The translations under genes and the position numbers were made by a program. Positions 42,080 through 50,944 of a stretch of DNA of 64,000 bases are shown in pieces. Below the pieces are notes generated by a model. It was not told the DNA's origin. It did no database searches and saw nothing but the letters and a program-made list of their open reading frames with translations. Within the stretch, counting starts at the first letter, position 1. The number at the start of each line of letters is the position of its first letter. The DNA is from Paenibacillaceae bacterium (GTDB taxonomy: Bacteria; Bacillota; Bacilli; Paenibacillales; NBRC-103111): assembly GCA_029256185.1 (NCBI GenBank), contig JAQSYI010000007.1, positions 166,126 to 230,125 of the forward strand, in the 5' to 3' direction.

Positions 42080-44572
42080 ATGCACACAATATTTGAACCT
42101 GCGCCGGAAATCCACATAGATTATGGCGAGATGTTTAACTATTATGAGGCTGCTGCATGCGGCCTGCGGGAGGCGGCTGTCATGCCGTTATATCATTTGC
42201 CGGATAAGATTGCGGAGGTTATCCGGATCTACCCCTGGTACAGTCAACTGCTTGGAGACAAGCAAGAAGATGCGCCCTTGGAGAAGCTTCCCCTGCTATC
42301 GGCAGAGGTGATGGAGCGTTTCTATTATACGCAGCCCCCTGCCGATCCTTCCCTCGCGGCGTACAAGACTTCCGGCACAAGCTCGGGGCAGCGCAAGACC
42401 ATCTATTATTCGGAAGAGGACGACAAGCGGTATGTGGAGATCAAGACCCGGCTGTTCGGGGAACTGATTGCCGGCAGCGGCTGTACCCGGGCGTTGGCAG
42501 ATATGGGGACGGGTCATGCGGCCAGCACGGCCCTGATTATTTTCGAGAAACTGGGGCTTGCCGGGAAATCCATTGCCTTTGAATTGCCGGTAGAACAGCA
42601 TATTGAGCAGCTGCTCACCTTCCAGCCTCATCTGCTGTATACGATGCCTTCCATTCTGGATCATATTGTGCATGCTGCAAAGGACCCCCGTTCCTTCGGC
42701 ATCCGCAAGATTATTCTGGTGGGAGAGGTCGCCTCGCCGGAGTGGCAACGGAATATGGCCCTTATATTCGGCCTGGAACCGCAGGATATCACCGACACAT
42801 ACGGCTCCATTGAGATTGGTACAATTGCTTATTACTCCCATGCGTTGGGAAGATATCTGTTTGCTGAAGGCATCCAGGCAGAAGCCGTCCGCCCTGAGGA
42901 ACTGGGCGGCACGGTTGAACCCCTGGGAGAGGGCGAGTCTATTCTGGCGCTTACCTCCTATGTGCGCCAGATGCTGCCGGCCATTCGGTTTGTTACCTAT
43001 GACGTAGTGCGGGATTTCCGGACGGTACAGCTGGATGGAGTAGAGCGGCAGAGCTTCCGGGCTATTGTGAAGCGGGTAGGGCGGGAGCTGAAGCACGGGG
43101 AAAAGATCAGCCTCTACGATATTGAGCGGGTGGTATACCGGCATGTCCAAGACGGGGTAATCCGGGTCAAGGTGGCGGAGAATGCGCTGACCGTATCCAT
43201 CCGCAGCAAAGCTAGTGTGGAAGAGGCCTTGCCTGCTATCCGTGAAGGGATCAGGGACAGCATACCAGAGATTGGGCTGATGATCCGCAACCGGCTGCTT
43301 GACGATATCTTGGTAGTTGCGGCAGACACAAGCAAGCCGCCTGCAGCAGGGCCGGTCAAGGGCAAGAAGCTGTATGTGGAGAAAGGCAGCACAGTGACAG
43401 GGGCTTCAGCGGTGGAGAAAAGTGCAGCGATGGTGGAGAAAACCGTAGCGGCGGAGACAGGAGCTGCAGCAGCAGAGAAAGGCATGACAGCGGCAGAAAA
43501 AGACGAGACGGTGTTAGAGCATAACGGGGCAGCAGAGGGAGGGGCCGAAGCGAAAGCAGTAGCAGAGGAAGAAGCCGAGACAAGAACAGCAGCGGTGGCT
43601 GAGGTTGCGTATGGGGAACTCACCGGAGGCATTCTGGGGACCATCGGGCATACTCCTCTGGTCGAGCTGGACCGGCTTTTTGCGGGCAGCAATCTTAAGG
43701 TGTACGCCAAGCTGGAGCTGCTGAATCCCGGCGGGAGCGCCAAGGATAGACCCGCCCTGCGGATGATTCAGGAAGCATGGAAGGCGGGGCGAATCGGCCC
43801 GGGCAGCGTCATTATTGAATCCAGCTCGGGGAATATGGCAATCAGTCTGGCGATGATCTGCCAATACCTGGGCATGCCCTTCATCAGCGTCATCGACCCC
43901 CGGACAACGGACACCAATATCAGTATGATGAAGGCTTTGGGTGCGAAGATCAGCTATGTGTCCGAACCTGATCCCCTGACAGGCGAATTTCTGCCCGCCA
44001 GGCTGAACCGGGTGCGGCAACTGCTGCGGGATATCCCCGGAAGCTACTGGCCCAATCAGTATGAGAATCCCGACAATTACTTGGCCCACTACCATACGAC
44101 TATGGGAGAAATCGCGGCGCAATTGCAGCGCTTGGATTATTTATTCGTAAGCGTCAGCACCTGCGGCACCATCCGAGGCCTGGCCGAATACGCCCGGGAT
44201 CACCAGCTTGGCGTGAAAATCGTGGCGGTGGATGCGGCGGGCAGCGCCATCTTCGGCGGCAGCAAGGAGCAGCGGCGTTTCCCCGGGCTGGGCGCAGGAA
44301 TTGTGCCGGTATTCCGCAGGACAGAGCTCATCGACCATATTGTGCATGTGTCGGATTGGGAGATGGTGGCGGCCTGCCGGGCGCTGGCCCGTGAGGAATC
44401 TATCCTCGCCGGCGCCTCTTCAGGAGCGGTGGTTGCTGCGGTCAGACGAATGGAGCAGCGATTGCCCCTTGGCTCCGTGTGTACGGTAATCGTCCATGAC
44501 AAAGGGGAGCGGTATCTGGATACGGTATACTCGGACGCATGGATTCAAAGCCAATTTGGCCGGAAATGCTAA
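42080..44572 (+). CDS. Adenylate-forming ligase fused to SbnA-like 2,3-diaminopropionate synthase
   Basis: An 830-residue fusion. Residues 1-420 are a PaaK/CapK-like adenylating domain: KTSGTSSGQRKTIYYS near residue 95 (phosphate-binding A3), DTYGSIEIGTIAYYS near 240 (A5), FVTYDVVRDF (A7). Residues about 421-511 are a low-complexity Ala/Glu/Lys linker. Residues about 511-830 are a PLP enzyme of the SbnA type: GTIGHTPLVELDRLF, NPGGSAKDRPAL with the PLP lysine near 555, SSSGNMAISLAM. SbnA joins O-phosphoserine and glutamate to N-(2-amino-2-carboxyethyl)-glutamate. SbnB is encoded next. ATG 42080 lacks a clear ribosome binding site; ATG 42131 (GGCGAG upstream) is a possible start. What the ligase half activates is unknown. 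Confidence 0.88.
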   Translation: MHTIFEPAPEIHIDYGEMFNYYEAAACGLREAAVMPLYHLPDKIAEVIRIYPWYSQLLGDKQEDAPLEKLPLLSAEVMERFYYTQPPADPSLAAYKTSGTSSGQRKTIYYSEEDDKRYVEIKTRLFGELIAGSGCTRALADMGTGHAASTALIIFEKLGLAGKSIAFELPVEQHIEQLLTFQPHLLYTMPSILDHIVHAAKDPRSFGIRKIILVGEVASPEWQRNMALIFGLEPQDITDTYGSIEIGTIAYYSHALGRYLFAEGIQAEAVRPEELGGTVEPLGEGESILALTSYVRQMLPAIRFVTYDVVRDFRTVQLDGVERQSFRAIVKRVGRELKHGEKISLYDIERVVYRHVQDGVIRVKVAENALTVSIRSKASVEEALPAIREGIRDSIPEIGLMIRNRLLDDILVVAADTSKPPAAGPVKGKKLYVEKGSTVTGASAVEKSAAMVEKTVAAETGAAAAEKGMTAAEKDETVLEHNGAAEGGAEAKAVAEEEAETRTAAVAEVAYGELTGGILGTIGHTPLVELDRLFAGSNLKVYAKLELLNPGGSAKDRPALRMIQEAWKAGRIGPGSVIIESSSGNMAISLAMICQYLGMPFISVIDPRTTDTNISMMKALGAKISYVSEPDPLTGEFLPARLNRVRQLLRDIPGSYWPNQYENPDNYLAHYHTTMGEIAAQLQRLDYLFVSVSTCGTIRGLAEYARDHQLGVKIVAVDAAGSAIFGGSKEQRRFPGLGAGIVPVFRRTELIDHIVHVSDWEMVAACRALAREESILAGASSGAVVAAVRRMEQRLPLGSVCTVIVHDKGERYLDTVYSDAWIQSQFGRKC

Positions 44573-44595
44573 GCTTTACGAAAGGAGCAAACGGC

Positions 44596-45561
44596 ATGCT
44601 GTATTTAAGCGATCGGGATATTCACGCTGCTGGAGCGGAATGGAATAGCCTTGTAGATGCCATGGAGTCGGCCGTGCGCATTATGGATTCAGGCGATTAT
44701 GCCCAGCCGGTGAAGCCTTATCTGCGGTACAAGAACCCGGCCAACCGGATTATTGCCATGCCGGCATACATGGGGGGCACGGTGAATGCGGCAGGCCTGA
44801 AGTGGATCGCGAGCTTTCCGGACAATATCCGCTCTGGCCTTCCCCGGGCCCATAGTGTGACCGTATTGAATGATCCGGATACTGGCCGGCCTTCCGCCGT
44901 TCTGAACTCTCCGCTCCCCAGTGTGCTCCGGACCGCTTCGGTCAGCGGCCTTATGATCCGCAGCTTTTTGCGGGAGCGGCCTGAAGCGTCCATCCGTCTG
45001 GGCATTATCGGCTGGGGGCCGATCGGCCGCTGCCATTATGAGATGGCCGCGGCATTGTACGGGGACCGGATCGAACGTATTCTCGTTCATGATATAAGGG
45101 GAGTGGATCTGTCGAAGACACCTTCTTCTTACCGGGAGAAGACCCGGGTGGCGGGCACCTGGCAGGAGGTTTACGGGCAATCCAACGTCTTCATCACCTG
45201 CACCGTCTCCAAAGAACGGTATATCAATCTCTCCCCTGCTCCGGGCATGCTGCTGCTTCATGTCTCCCTGCGGGACTATCTGCCGGAAGCCCTGGCCGGG
45301 ATTCGCACCATTATTGTGGACGATTGGGAAGAGGTATGCCGCGAGAACACAGACATTGAGCTGCTCCACCTGAAGGTGGGGTTGATGCGAAACGGCACCC
45401 GCTCTCTTGCGGATGCCGTTATCCGCCGCTGTCTGGCAGAGGCTGCACCGGAGCAGCCGGTTCTTTTTTGCCCCATGGGAATGGCCGCCTTCGATATAGC
45501 CACCGCTGTCTATTGCGTCAATCGGGCCAGGGAGCTGGGCTTTGGAATGGAGCTGGAATAA
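44596..45561 (+). CDS. sbnB: SbnB-like N-(2-amino-2-carboxyethyl)-L-glutamate dehydrogenase
   Basis: A 321-residue protein of the ornithine cyclodeaminase/mu-crystallin family. It has NPANRIIAMPAYMGG and a Rossmann motif GIIGWGPIGRCHYEMAAAL near residue 137. SbnB oxidises the SbnA product with NAD and releases L-2,3-diaminopropionate and 2-oxoglutarate; assignment to SbnB rather than cyclodeaminase rests on the adjacent SbnA. ATG 44596 was chosen because AAAGGAG lies nine bases upstream; it starts 23 bp after the fusion gene. The two genes together should make diaminopropionate, a building block of siderophores and peptide antibiotics. Confidence 0.88.
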   Translation: MLYLSDRDIHAAGAEWNSLVDAMESAVRIMDSGDYAQPVKPYLRYKNPANRIIAMPAYMGGTVNAAGLKWIASFPDNIRSGLPRAHSVTVLNDPDTGRPSAVLNSPLPSVLRTASVSGLMIRSFLRERPEASIRLGIIGWGPIGRCHYEMAAALYGDRIERILVHDIRGVDLSKTPSSYREKTRVAGTWQEVYGQSNVFITCTVSKERYINLSPAPGMLLLHVSLRDYLPEALAGIRTIIVDDWEEVCRENTDIELLHLKVGLMRNGTRSLADAVIRRCLAEAAPEQPVLFCPMGMAAFDIATAVYCVNRARELGFGMELE

Positions 45562-45598
45562 GCGTCCCCCCCCTGCACCCAGGCGCTGGAGCAACCGG

Positions 45599-46525
45599 CT
45601 ACATGGGGGGCTTGCCGTATTCACCGCTGTTAAGCCCCCCTAATGTTCCTTCCCTTACAGCTATAAGCAGCTCGGCAGTGCGTTCCAACCGCTCCTTCAC
45701 CAGAATGCAGTCCCTGTAACGGCTGGGGATGCCGCGGTAACCGTAATGAATTCCCGCCAGCCCTCCTGCGATAGCCCCAATGGTATCCGAGTCGCCCCCC
45801 AGATTAGCCGCGTACTGCACTGCGCCCTCAAATTGTTCTGTGTTCATCAGAATGTACAGGACCCAATGAAAGGTGTGCACAACGTAGCCGTCCGGCGGAC
45901 AATCCGGGGCAACGGTGAAGGAGCTTGAATAGGCCGTTCCGGCTGTTTCTCCCGGGATAGCCCGGCTAAGCTCTTCTCCGGCAAGCAGACGCCGGGCAAT
46001 CTTGTTATAGATCACACAGGCTTCATCACAGCGCTCATCATAATGAGTCATTCTGGACTGCATCCGGGAGACAGTCTCCATCAGGGCGGAATCGGCATAC
46101 GCCAGCGCTGCCGGCAGGCATCTCATCAGGGAGCCGTTGCCGCCGCTTTGTCCCAGATCCAGATCGGTTAGGAATGCGGCCTCAAACCAGTTGTCCCGGT
46201 AATGCTCCATGGTATGCCGGATAATATTCCCAATATCCTTGGGTCTGGAACGGTACCACTCCAGGAACCGGCGCCCGATTGCCTCCACAGGCTGGGCCGG
46301 ATTCTCCACGATGCCCTCCGCCACGCATAGAGTCATCATGGTGTCATCCGTCACCTCGCCCGGCTCCAGTCCCCATACCCCGCCGCCGATAACCTCGGTC
46401 AGATATCCGTATCGGGCCTTGATCTCCTGCCGGGTCATGAACTCCGTCGTTCCGCCCAACGCATCGCCAACAGCCACGCCGTACAAGCCGCCCTTGATCT
46501 TATCCAATATCTGTTCTCCGTTCAT
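45599..46525 (-). CDS. ADP-ribosylglycohydrolase family protein
   Basis: A 308-residue protein of the DraG/ARH fold. The metal site is visible: EVTDDTMMTL near residue 58 and LGGDSDTIGAIAGGLAG near 245; the start GGLYGVAVGDALGGTTEFM is also typical. These enzymes remove ADP-ribose from proteins or small molecules. GTGCG and GAGGAGGG precede ATG 46525. It lies downstream of pncB on the same strand, the last member of a probable NAD-metabolism cluster. Its start region, including the ribosome binding site, is copied tandemly upstream. It converges with sbnB. Confidence 0.92.
   Translation of the reverse strand: MNGEQILDKIKGGLYGVAVGDALGGTTEFMTRQEIKARYGYLTEVIGGGVWGLEPGEVTDDTMMTLCVAEGIVENPAQPVEAIGRRFLEWYRSRPKDIGNIIRHTMEHYRDNWFEAAFLTDLDLGQSGGNGSLMRCLPAALAYADSALMETVSRMQSRMTHYDERCDEACVIYNKIARRLLAGEELSRAIPGETAGTAYSSSFTVAPDCPPDGYVVHTFHWVLYILMNTEQFEGAVQYAANLGGDSDTIGAIAGGLAGIHYGYRGIPSRYRDCILVKERLERTAELLIAVREGTLGGLNSGEYGKPPM
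45605..45640. terminator. Hairpin between convergent sbnB and ADP-ribosylglycohydrolase genes
   Basis: GGGGGGCTT (45605-45613) and AAGCCCCCC (45632-45640) are exact complements inside the last codons of the ADP-ribosylglycohydrolase gene. It could end the sbnB transcript; there is no strong T-run. Confidence 0.4.
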
Positions 46526-46670
46526 CGCACCCCTCCTCTGATCCTATCCATCATCTGTTCTCCGCCCAGCCAACCCTCCTCTGATCCTATCCAATAACTG
46601 TTCTCCGTTCATCGCACCCTTCCTCTGATCCTATCCAGCATCCGTTCTCCGCTCATCTCAACCCTTCTCT
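46501..46670. repeat. 43-44 bp tandem repeat copying a translation start region
   Basis: TATCCA-initiated units start at 46501, 46545, 46588 and 46632. The first is the true beginning of the ADP-ribosylglycohydrolase gene. On the minus strand the copies carry AGAGGAGGG and (A)CGGAGAACAG; the third has an intact ATGAACGGAGAACAG that stops 22 codons later, out of frame. The rest of 46671-46771 holds nothing recognised. Confidence 0.8.
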
Positions 46671-46771
46671 TACCTGCCTCCAGCCCGACTGTATTCCTAG
46701 TGTCGCCGTCCGACGGTCTGCTTCTCTCTTATTTCGTTTATTCCAAGCACTCCCAAGCTAACTGCACCCGG

Positions 46772-48214
46772 CTACAGCAGGTGCTGCCCGATCAGGCTGC
46801 GCTTCAGCTCCCATACCGCTTCGCTCAAGTCAACAGGGTGTGTCTCCGGGTTCAGCTTGCGCAGATATTCCGGCCAGAACTGCTCCAGCTGCTGCCGGTG
46901 ATAGGCACGAATCTGCTCCAGATCCGGGAGAGGGTATACCAGCTCCCCTTGACGGAAGATCGGCTGCAGCACCGCAACCGCATCATAATCCTCCACAATC
47001 CGCTGCAAATAAGGATGCACCGGATCGAACAGCTTGATGGGCCGCCCCTCAGCAATATCCGTTTCGTCCTGCAACGCAATATAATCGGCGATGGCCTTGC
47101 CGCTTTTGCGGCTTATGATCCGGTAAACATCCTTCACGCCTGGGGTGGTGACCTTCTCCGGATTCCCTGAGATCTTGATTACAGGCACATAGACTCCGTC
47201 CCTCTCCCGGGCCACCAGCTTGTAGACACCGCCCAATGCAGGATGATCCGCCGCCGTGATCAGTTGGGTGCCCACTCCCCATATATCGATCCTCGCCCCC
47301 TGGGCCTTCAGGTTGAAGATAATGTTCTCGTCCAGATCATTGGAGGCGACGATCTTCACATAAGTCAGTCCGGCGGCATCCAGCATCTCCCGGGACTTCT
47401 TGGACAGATACGCCAGATCGCCGCTGTCCAGACGGACGGCGTTCATCCTCTTCCCCCGGGCCTCCAGCGCCTTGGCTGTCCGGATCGCGTTAGGGATGCC
47501 GCTCTTCAGCGTATCATAGGTATCCACCAGCAGCGTCACCTGATCGGGGAGCGCCTCGGCATACCGCATGAATGCCTCCTCCTCCGAATCATGACCCTGC
47601 ACCCAGGCATGGGCATGGGTCCCCTTGGCCGGGATGCGAAACAGCATGCCCGCCCGCATATTGGAGGTGGCATCGAATCCGGCCAGATAAGCGGCCCGCG
47701 CTCCCCAGACTGCCGCATCCCCTTCCTGGGCCCGCCTGGTACCGAATTCAAGCAGACCGTCGTTGGGGGCAACCTGCTTGATCCGCGCCGCCTTGGTGGC
47801 CACCAGCGTCTGGTAATTGACGAAGTTCAGAATGGCCGTCTCGATCAGCTGCGCCTCGAAAATTCTGGCCTCCACCCGGATAATCGGCTCTCCCGGAAAC
47901 ACCAGCGTGCCCTCCGGCGCCGCATACAGATCCCCGGTAAAACGCAGCCTCCGCAGCTCCTCCAGAAACCCGGCGGGATACCCTTCCTCCTGCTCCCCCA
48001 AGTAAGCCAATTCCTCATCACCGAATTCCAAGGTCCTGATATAGTCCACCACCCGCTCCAGCCCGGCAGCTACGGCGAATCCGTTGCCGAAGGGCAGCTT
48101 GCGGAAGTACACATCGAACACCGCACGGTCATTCAGTGTATGGTGAACCCAATGGGCATACATCATATTGATCTGATATTTGTCCGTATGCAGCGCCAGA
48201 TTGCCGTATGTCAT
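46772..48214 (-). CDS. pncB: Nicotinate phosphoribosyltransferase
   Basis: A 480-residue enzyme that makes nicotinate mononucleotide from nicotinate and PRPP, using ATP. Visible blocks: [15 protein letters not shown] at the start, [29 protein letters not shown] with the histidine phosphorylated in the cycle, [19 protein letters not shown] and [23 protein letters not shown] 48214 follows GGAGGAGGG; a longer frame would overlap nadE. It is the fourth gene of the nrtR-pncA-nadE-pncB operon, 22 bp after nadE, recycling nicotinate released by PncA. Confidence 0.96.
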   Translation of the reverse strand: MTYGNLALHTDKYQINMMYAHWVHHTLNDRAVFDVYFRKLPFGNGFAVAAGLERVVDYIRTLEFGDEELAYLGEQEEGYPAGFLEELRRLRFTGDLYAAPEGTLVFPGEPIIRVEARIFEAQLIETAILNFVNYQTLVATKAARIKQVAPNDGLLEFGTRRAQEGDAAVWGARAAYLAGFDATSNMRAGMLFRIPAKGTHAHAWVQGHDSEEEAFMRYAEALPDQVTLLVDTYDTLKSGIPNAIRTAKALEARGKRMNAVRLDSGDLAYLSKKSREMLDAAGLTYVKIVASNDLDENIIFNLKAQGARIDIWGVGTQLITAADHPALGGVYKLVARERDGVYVPVIKISGNPEKVTTPGVKDVYRIISRKSGKAIADYIALQDETDIAEGRPIKLFDPVHPYLQRIVEDYDAVAVLQPIFRQGELVYPLPDLEQIRAYHRQQLEQFWPEYLRKLNPETHPVDLSEAVWELKRSLIGQHLL

Positions 48215-48236
48215 CACATTCCCTCCTCCCGGATTG

Positions 48237-49073
48237 CTATACCTTTTTCCACCAATCATCGTACAAGGTTACCGGACCTCTGCGTTTGTGCTCACTTACG
48301 GTATATCTCCTGGCAATCAACGCCGCCCGCTCCCCGGAAAGTGCTGCGCCCTCCAGATACTGGTCCAACTCGTCGTAGGTCATTCCCAGCGCCTCTTCAT
48401 CAGGCAGTCCGGGCTTCAGGTCCTCCAGATCGGCCGTAGGCTTCTTCAGGTACAGCTTCGCCGGGCAATCCAGTGCCTGGAGCAGCTGCTTTCCCTGCCC
48501 CTTGCTCAATCCGAAGATCGGCGTCAGATCACAGGCCCCGTCCCCATGCTTTGTAAAAAATGCCGTCACCGCCTCAGCCGCATGATCCGTCCCCAGCACC
48601 AGCATCCCGTAATGAGCCGCCAGATCGTACTGGGCCTTCATCCGCTCCCGCGCTTTGGTATTGCCTTTATGGAAATCGCTGAGCTTCTCGCCCGTGGCCT
48701 CCTCGAACTGCCGGACCGCCGCATCCACCGCAGGCTTGATCTGAATAGTCACCACCTTATCCGGTTGGATAAAGGCAATCGCCTCCTGGGCGTCGGCCTC
48801 ATCCTTCTGAATCCCGTAGGGAAGACGCACGGCAATGAACCGGTAAGTCTTGACCTCCGACTGCTCATTCAGCTCATTCACCGCCAATTGCGCCAGCTTG
48901 CCCGTCAATGTGGAATCCTGTCCTCCCGACAACCCCAGCACATATCCCTTGGCCCCGCTTACCAGCAGATACTCCTTCATAAAATTCACCCGGCGCCGGA
49001 TTTCCTCCTCCGCATCAATCACGGGCAATACATGAAGCGCATCAATAACATCCTTCTGAATGTCTGGATTCAT
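48237..49073 (-). CDS. nadE: Ammonia-dependent NAD synthetase
   Basis: A 278-residue enzyme converting nicotinate adenine dinucleotide to NAD with ATP and ammonia. The P-loop is LGLSGGQDSTLTGKLAQ near residue 48; RLPYGIQKDEADAQEA, GNTKARERMKAQYDLA, GTDHAAEAVTAFFTKHGDGA and the end PVTLYDDWWK confirm the family. No glutaminase domain is attached. ATG 49073 follows GAGGAGGAG. It lies 118 bp after pncA and 22 bp before pncB in the NAD salvage operon. Confidence 0.96.
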   Translation of the reverse strand: MNPDIQKDVIDALHVLPVIDAEEEIRRRVNFMKEYLLVSGAKGYVLGLSGGQDSTLTGKLAQLAVNELNEQSEVKTYRFIAVRLPYGIQKDEADAQEAIAFIQPDKVVTIQIKPAVDAAVRQFEEATGEKLSDFHKGNTKARERMKAQYDLAAHYGMLVLGTDHAAEAVTAFFTKHGDGACDLTPIFGLSKGQGKQLLQALDCPAKLYLKKPTADLEDLKPGLPDEEALGMTYDELDQYLEGAALSGERAALIARRYTVSEHKRRGPVTLYDDWWKKV

Positions 49074-49191
49074 TCCAATCTCCTCCTCATCAATGATTTG
49101 CAGCAGGACGGCAGCCATACTGCACCAGCCTCTGCATGGTCTCCCTTTCAAGGGTTAGGCACGCGTTATGTCCCCCCCAAGGCAAATACAT

Positions 49192-49749
49192 TCATGCCTG
49201 CACGGGCTGACCGTCCCTCAGCAGCGCGGCCCCCAGGGTATTGCGGAAGTGGCCCAGCGCCCAATCATGTCCCGGCTGGCTGAAGCTCGCCACGGCATCG
49301 GCATGGATGGCCAGAGGGAAGCCCTTGTTGTAGGCATCCACAGCGGTATGGAGAACGCAGATATCCGTGCATACTCCCGCCAGCTCCAGCTCCCCGATTC
49401 CCCTGGCCCGCAGCTGAAGCTCCAGATCCGTGCCGCAAAAAGCGCTGTAGCGCGTCTTATCCATCCAGCAGATGCTGTCCCGGTACTTCTCAAACACCGC
49501 CTTCAGCTTCCCGTAAAGCTCCCGGCCGGGCGTCCCCTCAATATTGTGAGGCGGGAACAACCGGTTCTCCGGGTGAAACCGGTCGTCCCGGTAATGAAGA
49601 TCCACAGCCATAACCACCCAATCTCCAGCCAGAACAGCAGCCTCGCACAGAGCCGCAATCCGCTCCTCAATCTCAATGGCCGGCTGGCCGCAAGGAAGAT
49701 TGCCTGTAACAAAATCCACCGTATAGTCGATCAGAATGAGCGCCTTCAT
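49192..49749 (-). CDS. pncA: Nicotinamidase
   Basis: A 185-residue isochorismatase-fold enzyme that hydrolyses nicotinamide to nicotinate. The catalytic Asp lies in LILIDYTVDFV, the Lys in WMDKTRYSAF and the nucleophilic Cys in LAGVCTDICVLHTA; metal ligands lie in VDLHYRDDRFH. ATG 49749 follows GGGAGGG. It begins 24 bp after the nrtR stop, so both are in the NrtR-controlled operon. NadE and PncB downstream complete the route from nicotinamide to NAD. Confidence 0.94.
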   Translation of the reverse strand: MKALILIDYTVDFVTGNLPCGQPAIEIEERIAALCEAAVLAGDWVVMAVDLHYRDDRFHPENRLFPPHNIEGTPGRELYGKLKAVFEKYRDSICWMDKTRYSAFCGTDLELQLRARGIGELELAGVCTDICVLHTAVDAYNKGFPLAIHADAVASFSQPGHDWALGHFRNTLGAALLRDGQPVQA

Positions 49750-49773
49750 TGCATTCCCTCCCATAGATATCAA

Positions 49774-50535
49774 TTAGCTGTAAATCGACAGCTGCGGCGT
49801 CAAGCCGGTAAACCGGTACAGCTGCGCCGCCCGTTGGGAATAGCGGTTGGACAGCTGCGGCTCCCCCGCTGCATCCTTCACCTCTTCTATGATCCCGTAG
49901 CGGCTTCGGGTAGACGTGATCTTGCGGATGAAATTCTTCTCCTCAAAGTCGGGGACAACCGTCTGAATCACCTGATACAGCTCGCCCAGTGTGAATTCCT
50001 CCGGCAGAAATTCCCCGGCAATGGTGGTTGTCAGCATCATCTCCCTGATTCGTCCAAGTGCATCCGTCAGAATCTCCCGGTGGTCAAACGCCAGCTCCAG
50101 CCGGAATGCCTCCTCCACCGGAAACAGCCGCACATCCGCCGCATCATCGTCCGCCTTCCGGTTAACAAGCCAGCGCTCCTGCACCAGCGCAACAAAAGCA
50201 TGGGAGATGATCCATCCCCGGGGATCTCGTCCCGGCTTGCTGTACACATTCAGATACTCCATGTGCACATCGGTAACGCCTGTCTCCTCCTGCAGCTCCC
50301 GCAGCGCACACTCGTACATGCTCTCCGTTTCCTTGCAGAAGCCCCCCGGCAAGGCCCACTGCCCCTCATACGGCCACTTCTTGCGCTCAATCAGCAGTAC
50401 CTCCAGCTGCCGGTGGGGCAAGGCCTTCTTCCCGGTCTGTTTCTCCGTGGAGGTAATCGTGAAAATCACAATATCGCCGGGTGCGCCATCGGGAGTGCGG
50501 TACTTGCGGGATGTGTAGTTCTGTTCATTTTCCAT
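49774..50535 (-). CDS. nrtR: NrtR-type Nudix regulator of NAD metabolism
   Basis: A 253-residue protein. Residues about 20-160 are a Nudix domain (GQWALPGGFCKETESM, ALRELQEETGV); residues about 170-250 form a winged helix (FTLGELYQVIQTVVPDFEEK, FIRKI, YRFTG), the layout of NrtR repressors that bind ADP-ribose as effector. The Nudix box keeps REL-x-EE, so residual hydrolase activity cannot be excluded. It heads the pncA-nadE-pncB operon and is preceded by an AT-rich palindrome over the -10 box, a likely autoregulatory operator. Confidence 0.9.
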   Translation of the reverse strand: MENEQNYTSRKYRTPDGAPGDIVIFTITSTEKQTGKKALPHRQLEVLLIERKKWPYEGQWALPGGFCKETESMYECALRELQEETGVTDVHMEYLNVYSKPGRDPRGWIISHAFVALVQERWLVNRKADDDAADVRLFPVEEAFRLELAFDHREILTDALGRIREMMLTTTIAGEFLPEEFTLGELYQVIQTVVPDFEEKNFIRKITSTRSRYGIIEEVKDAAGEPQLSNRYSQRAAQLYRFTGLTPQLSIYS

Positions 50536-50585
50536 GGATTCCGCGATTCACCTGCTCTTCTCGATTTAATAATTGTCGTTTTGAT

Positions 50586-50619
50586 ATTATCATTATGACA
50601 TAATAAATTGAGATGTCAA
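50586..50619 (-). promoter_or_regulatory. nrtR promoter with overlapping palindrome
   Basis: On the minus strand TTGACA (50619-50614) and CATAAT (50597-50592) are 16 bp apart. TATTAT (50586-50591) and ATAATA (50601-50606) form an AT-rich inverted repeat covering the -10, with TGTCATAAT inside; a further TTGTC/GAT element lies just downstream. This is a good candidate for the NrtR operator. Confidence 0.65.
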
Positions 50620-50695
50620 GGCAATTCACGATGCCAATGAGAAATTTTATTAAGACGGCAAAATGAACAAACAATAAGGATAACGATGACACCTA

Positions 50696-50815
50696 ATTCT
50701 GTATGAAATTTCGCATACGTTGGGCCACTACGCCCACCGGCAGGCTCATTCTGTATGAAATTTCGCATACAATGAGCCACTACACCCACCGGCAGGCTCA
50801 TTCTGTATGCTTGCC
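50696..50815. repeat. 52-bp tandem repeat containing a hairpin palindrome
   Basis: Units begin at 50696, 50748 and 50800; two are complete and nearly identical, the third is cut after TTCTGTATGC. Each full unit carries GTATGAAATTTCGCATAC (50701-50718 and 50753-50770), whose ends GTATG and CATAC pair, followed by GCCACTAC(G/A)CCCACCGG. The 409-bp gap between nrtR and the response regulator holds only this and the promoter. Confidence 0.8.
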
Positions 50816-50944
50816 GGTCTCCCATCTCCCTCCCCGCTTTTTTATACGTTGGCCTTGCCGTTGTAAAAAATTAAAAGGAATGCCCGATTACCGGACATTC
50901 CCGCTACGCTTCATCCTTCCCACCCTTCACAAGGAATAAGTGCC

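Noticed and set aside
41134..45561. Complete NRPS or siderophore cluster
   Set aside because: No condensation, carrier-protein, thioesterase or siderophore transport gene is visible within the window; only the precursor enzymes and two ligase-like proteins are seen.
49168..50598. Long plus-strand open frame of 476 codons across pncA and nrtR
   Set aside because: It is antisense to two well-supported genes and has no recognisable domain or initiation signal.
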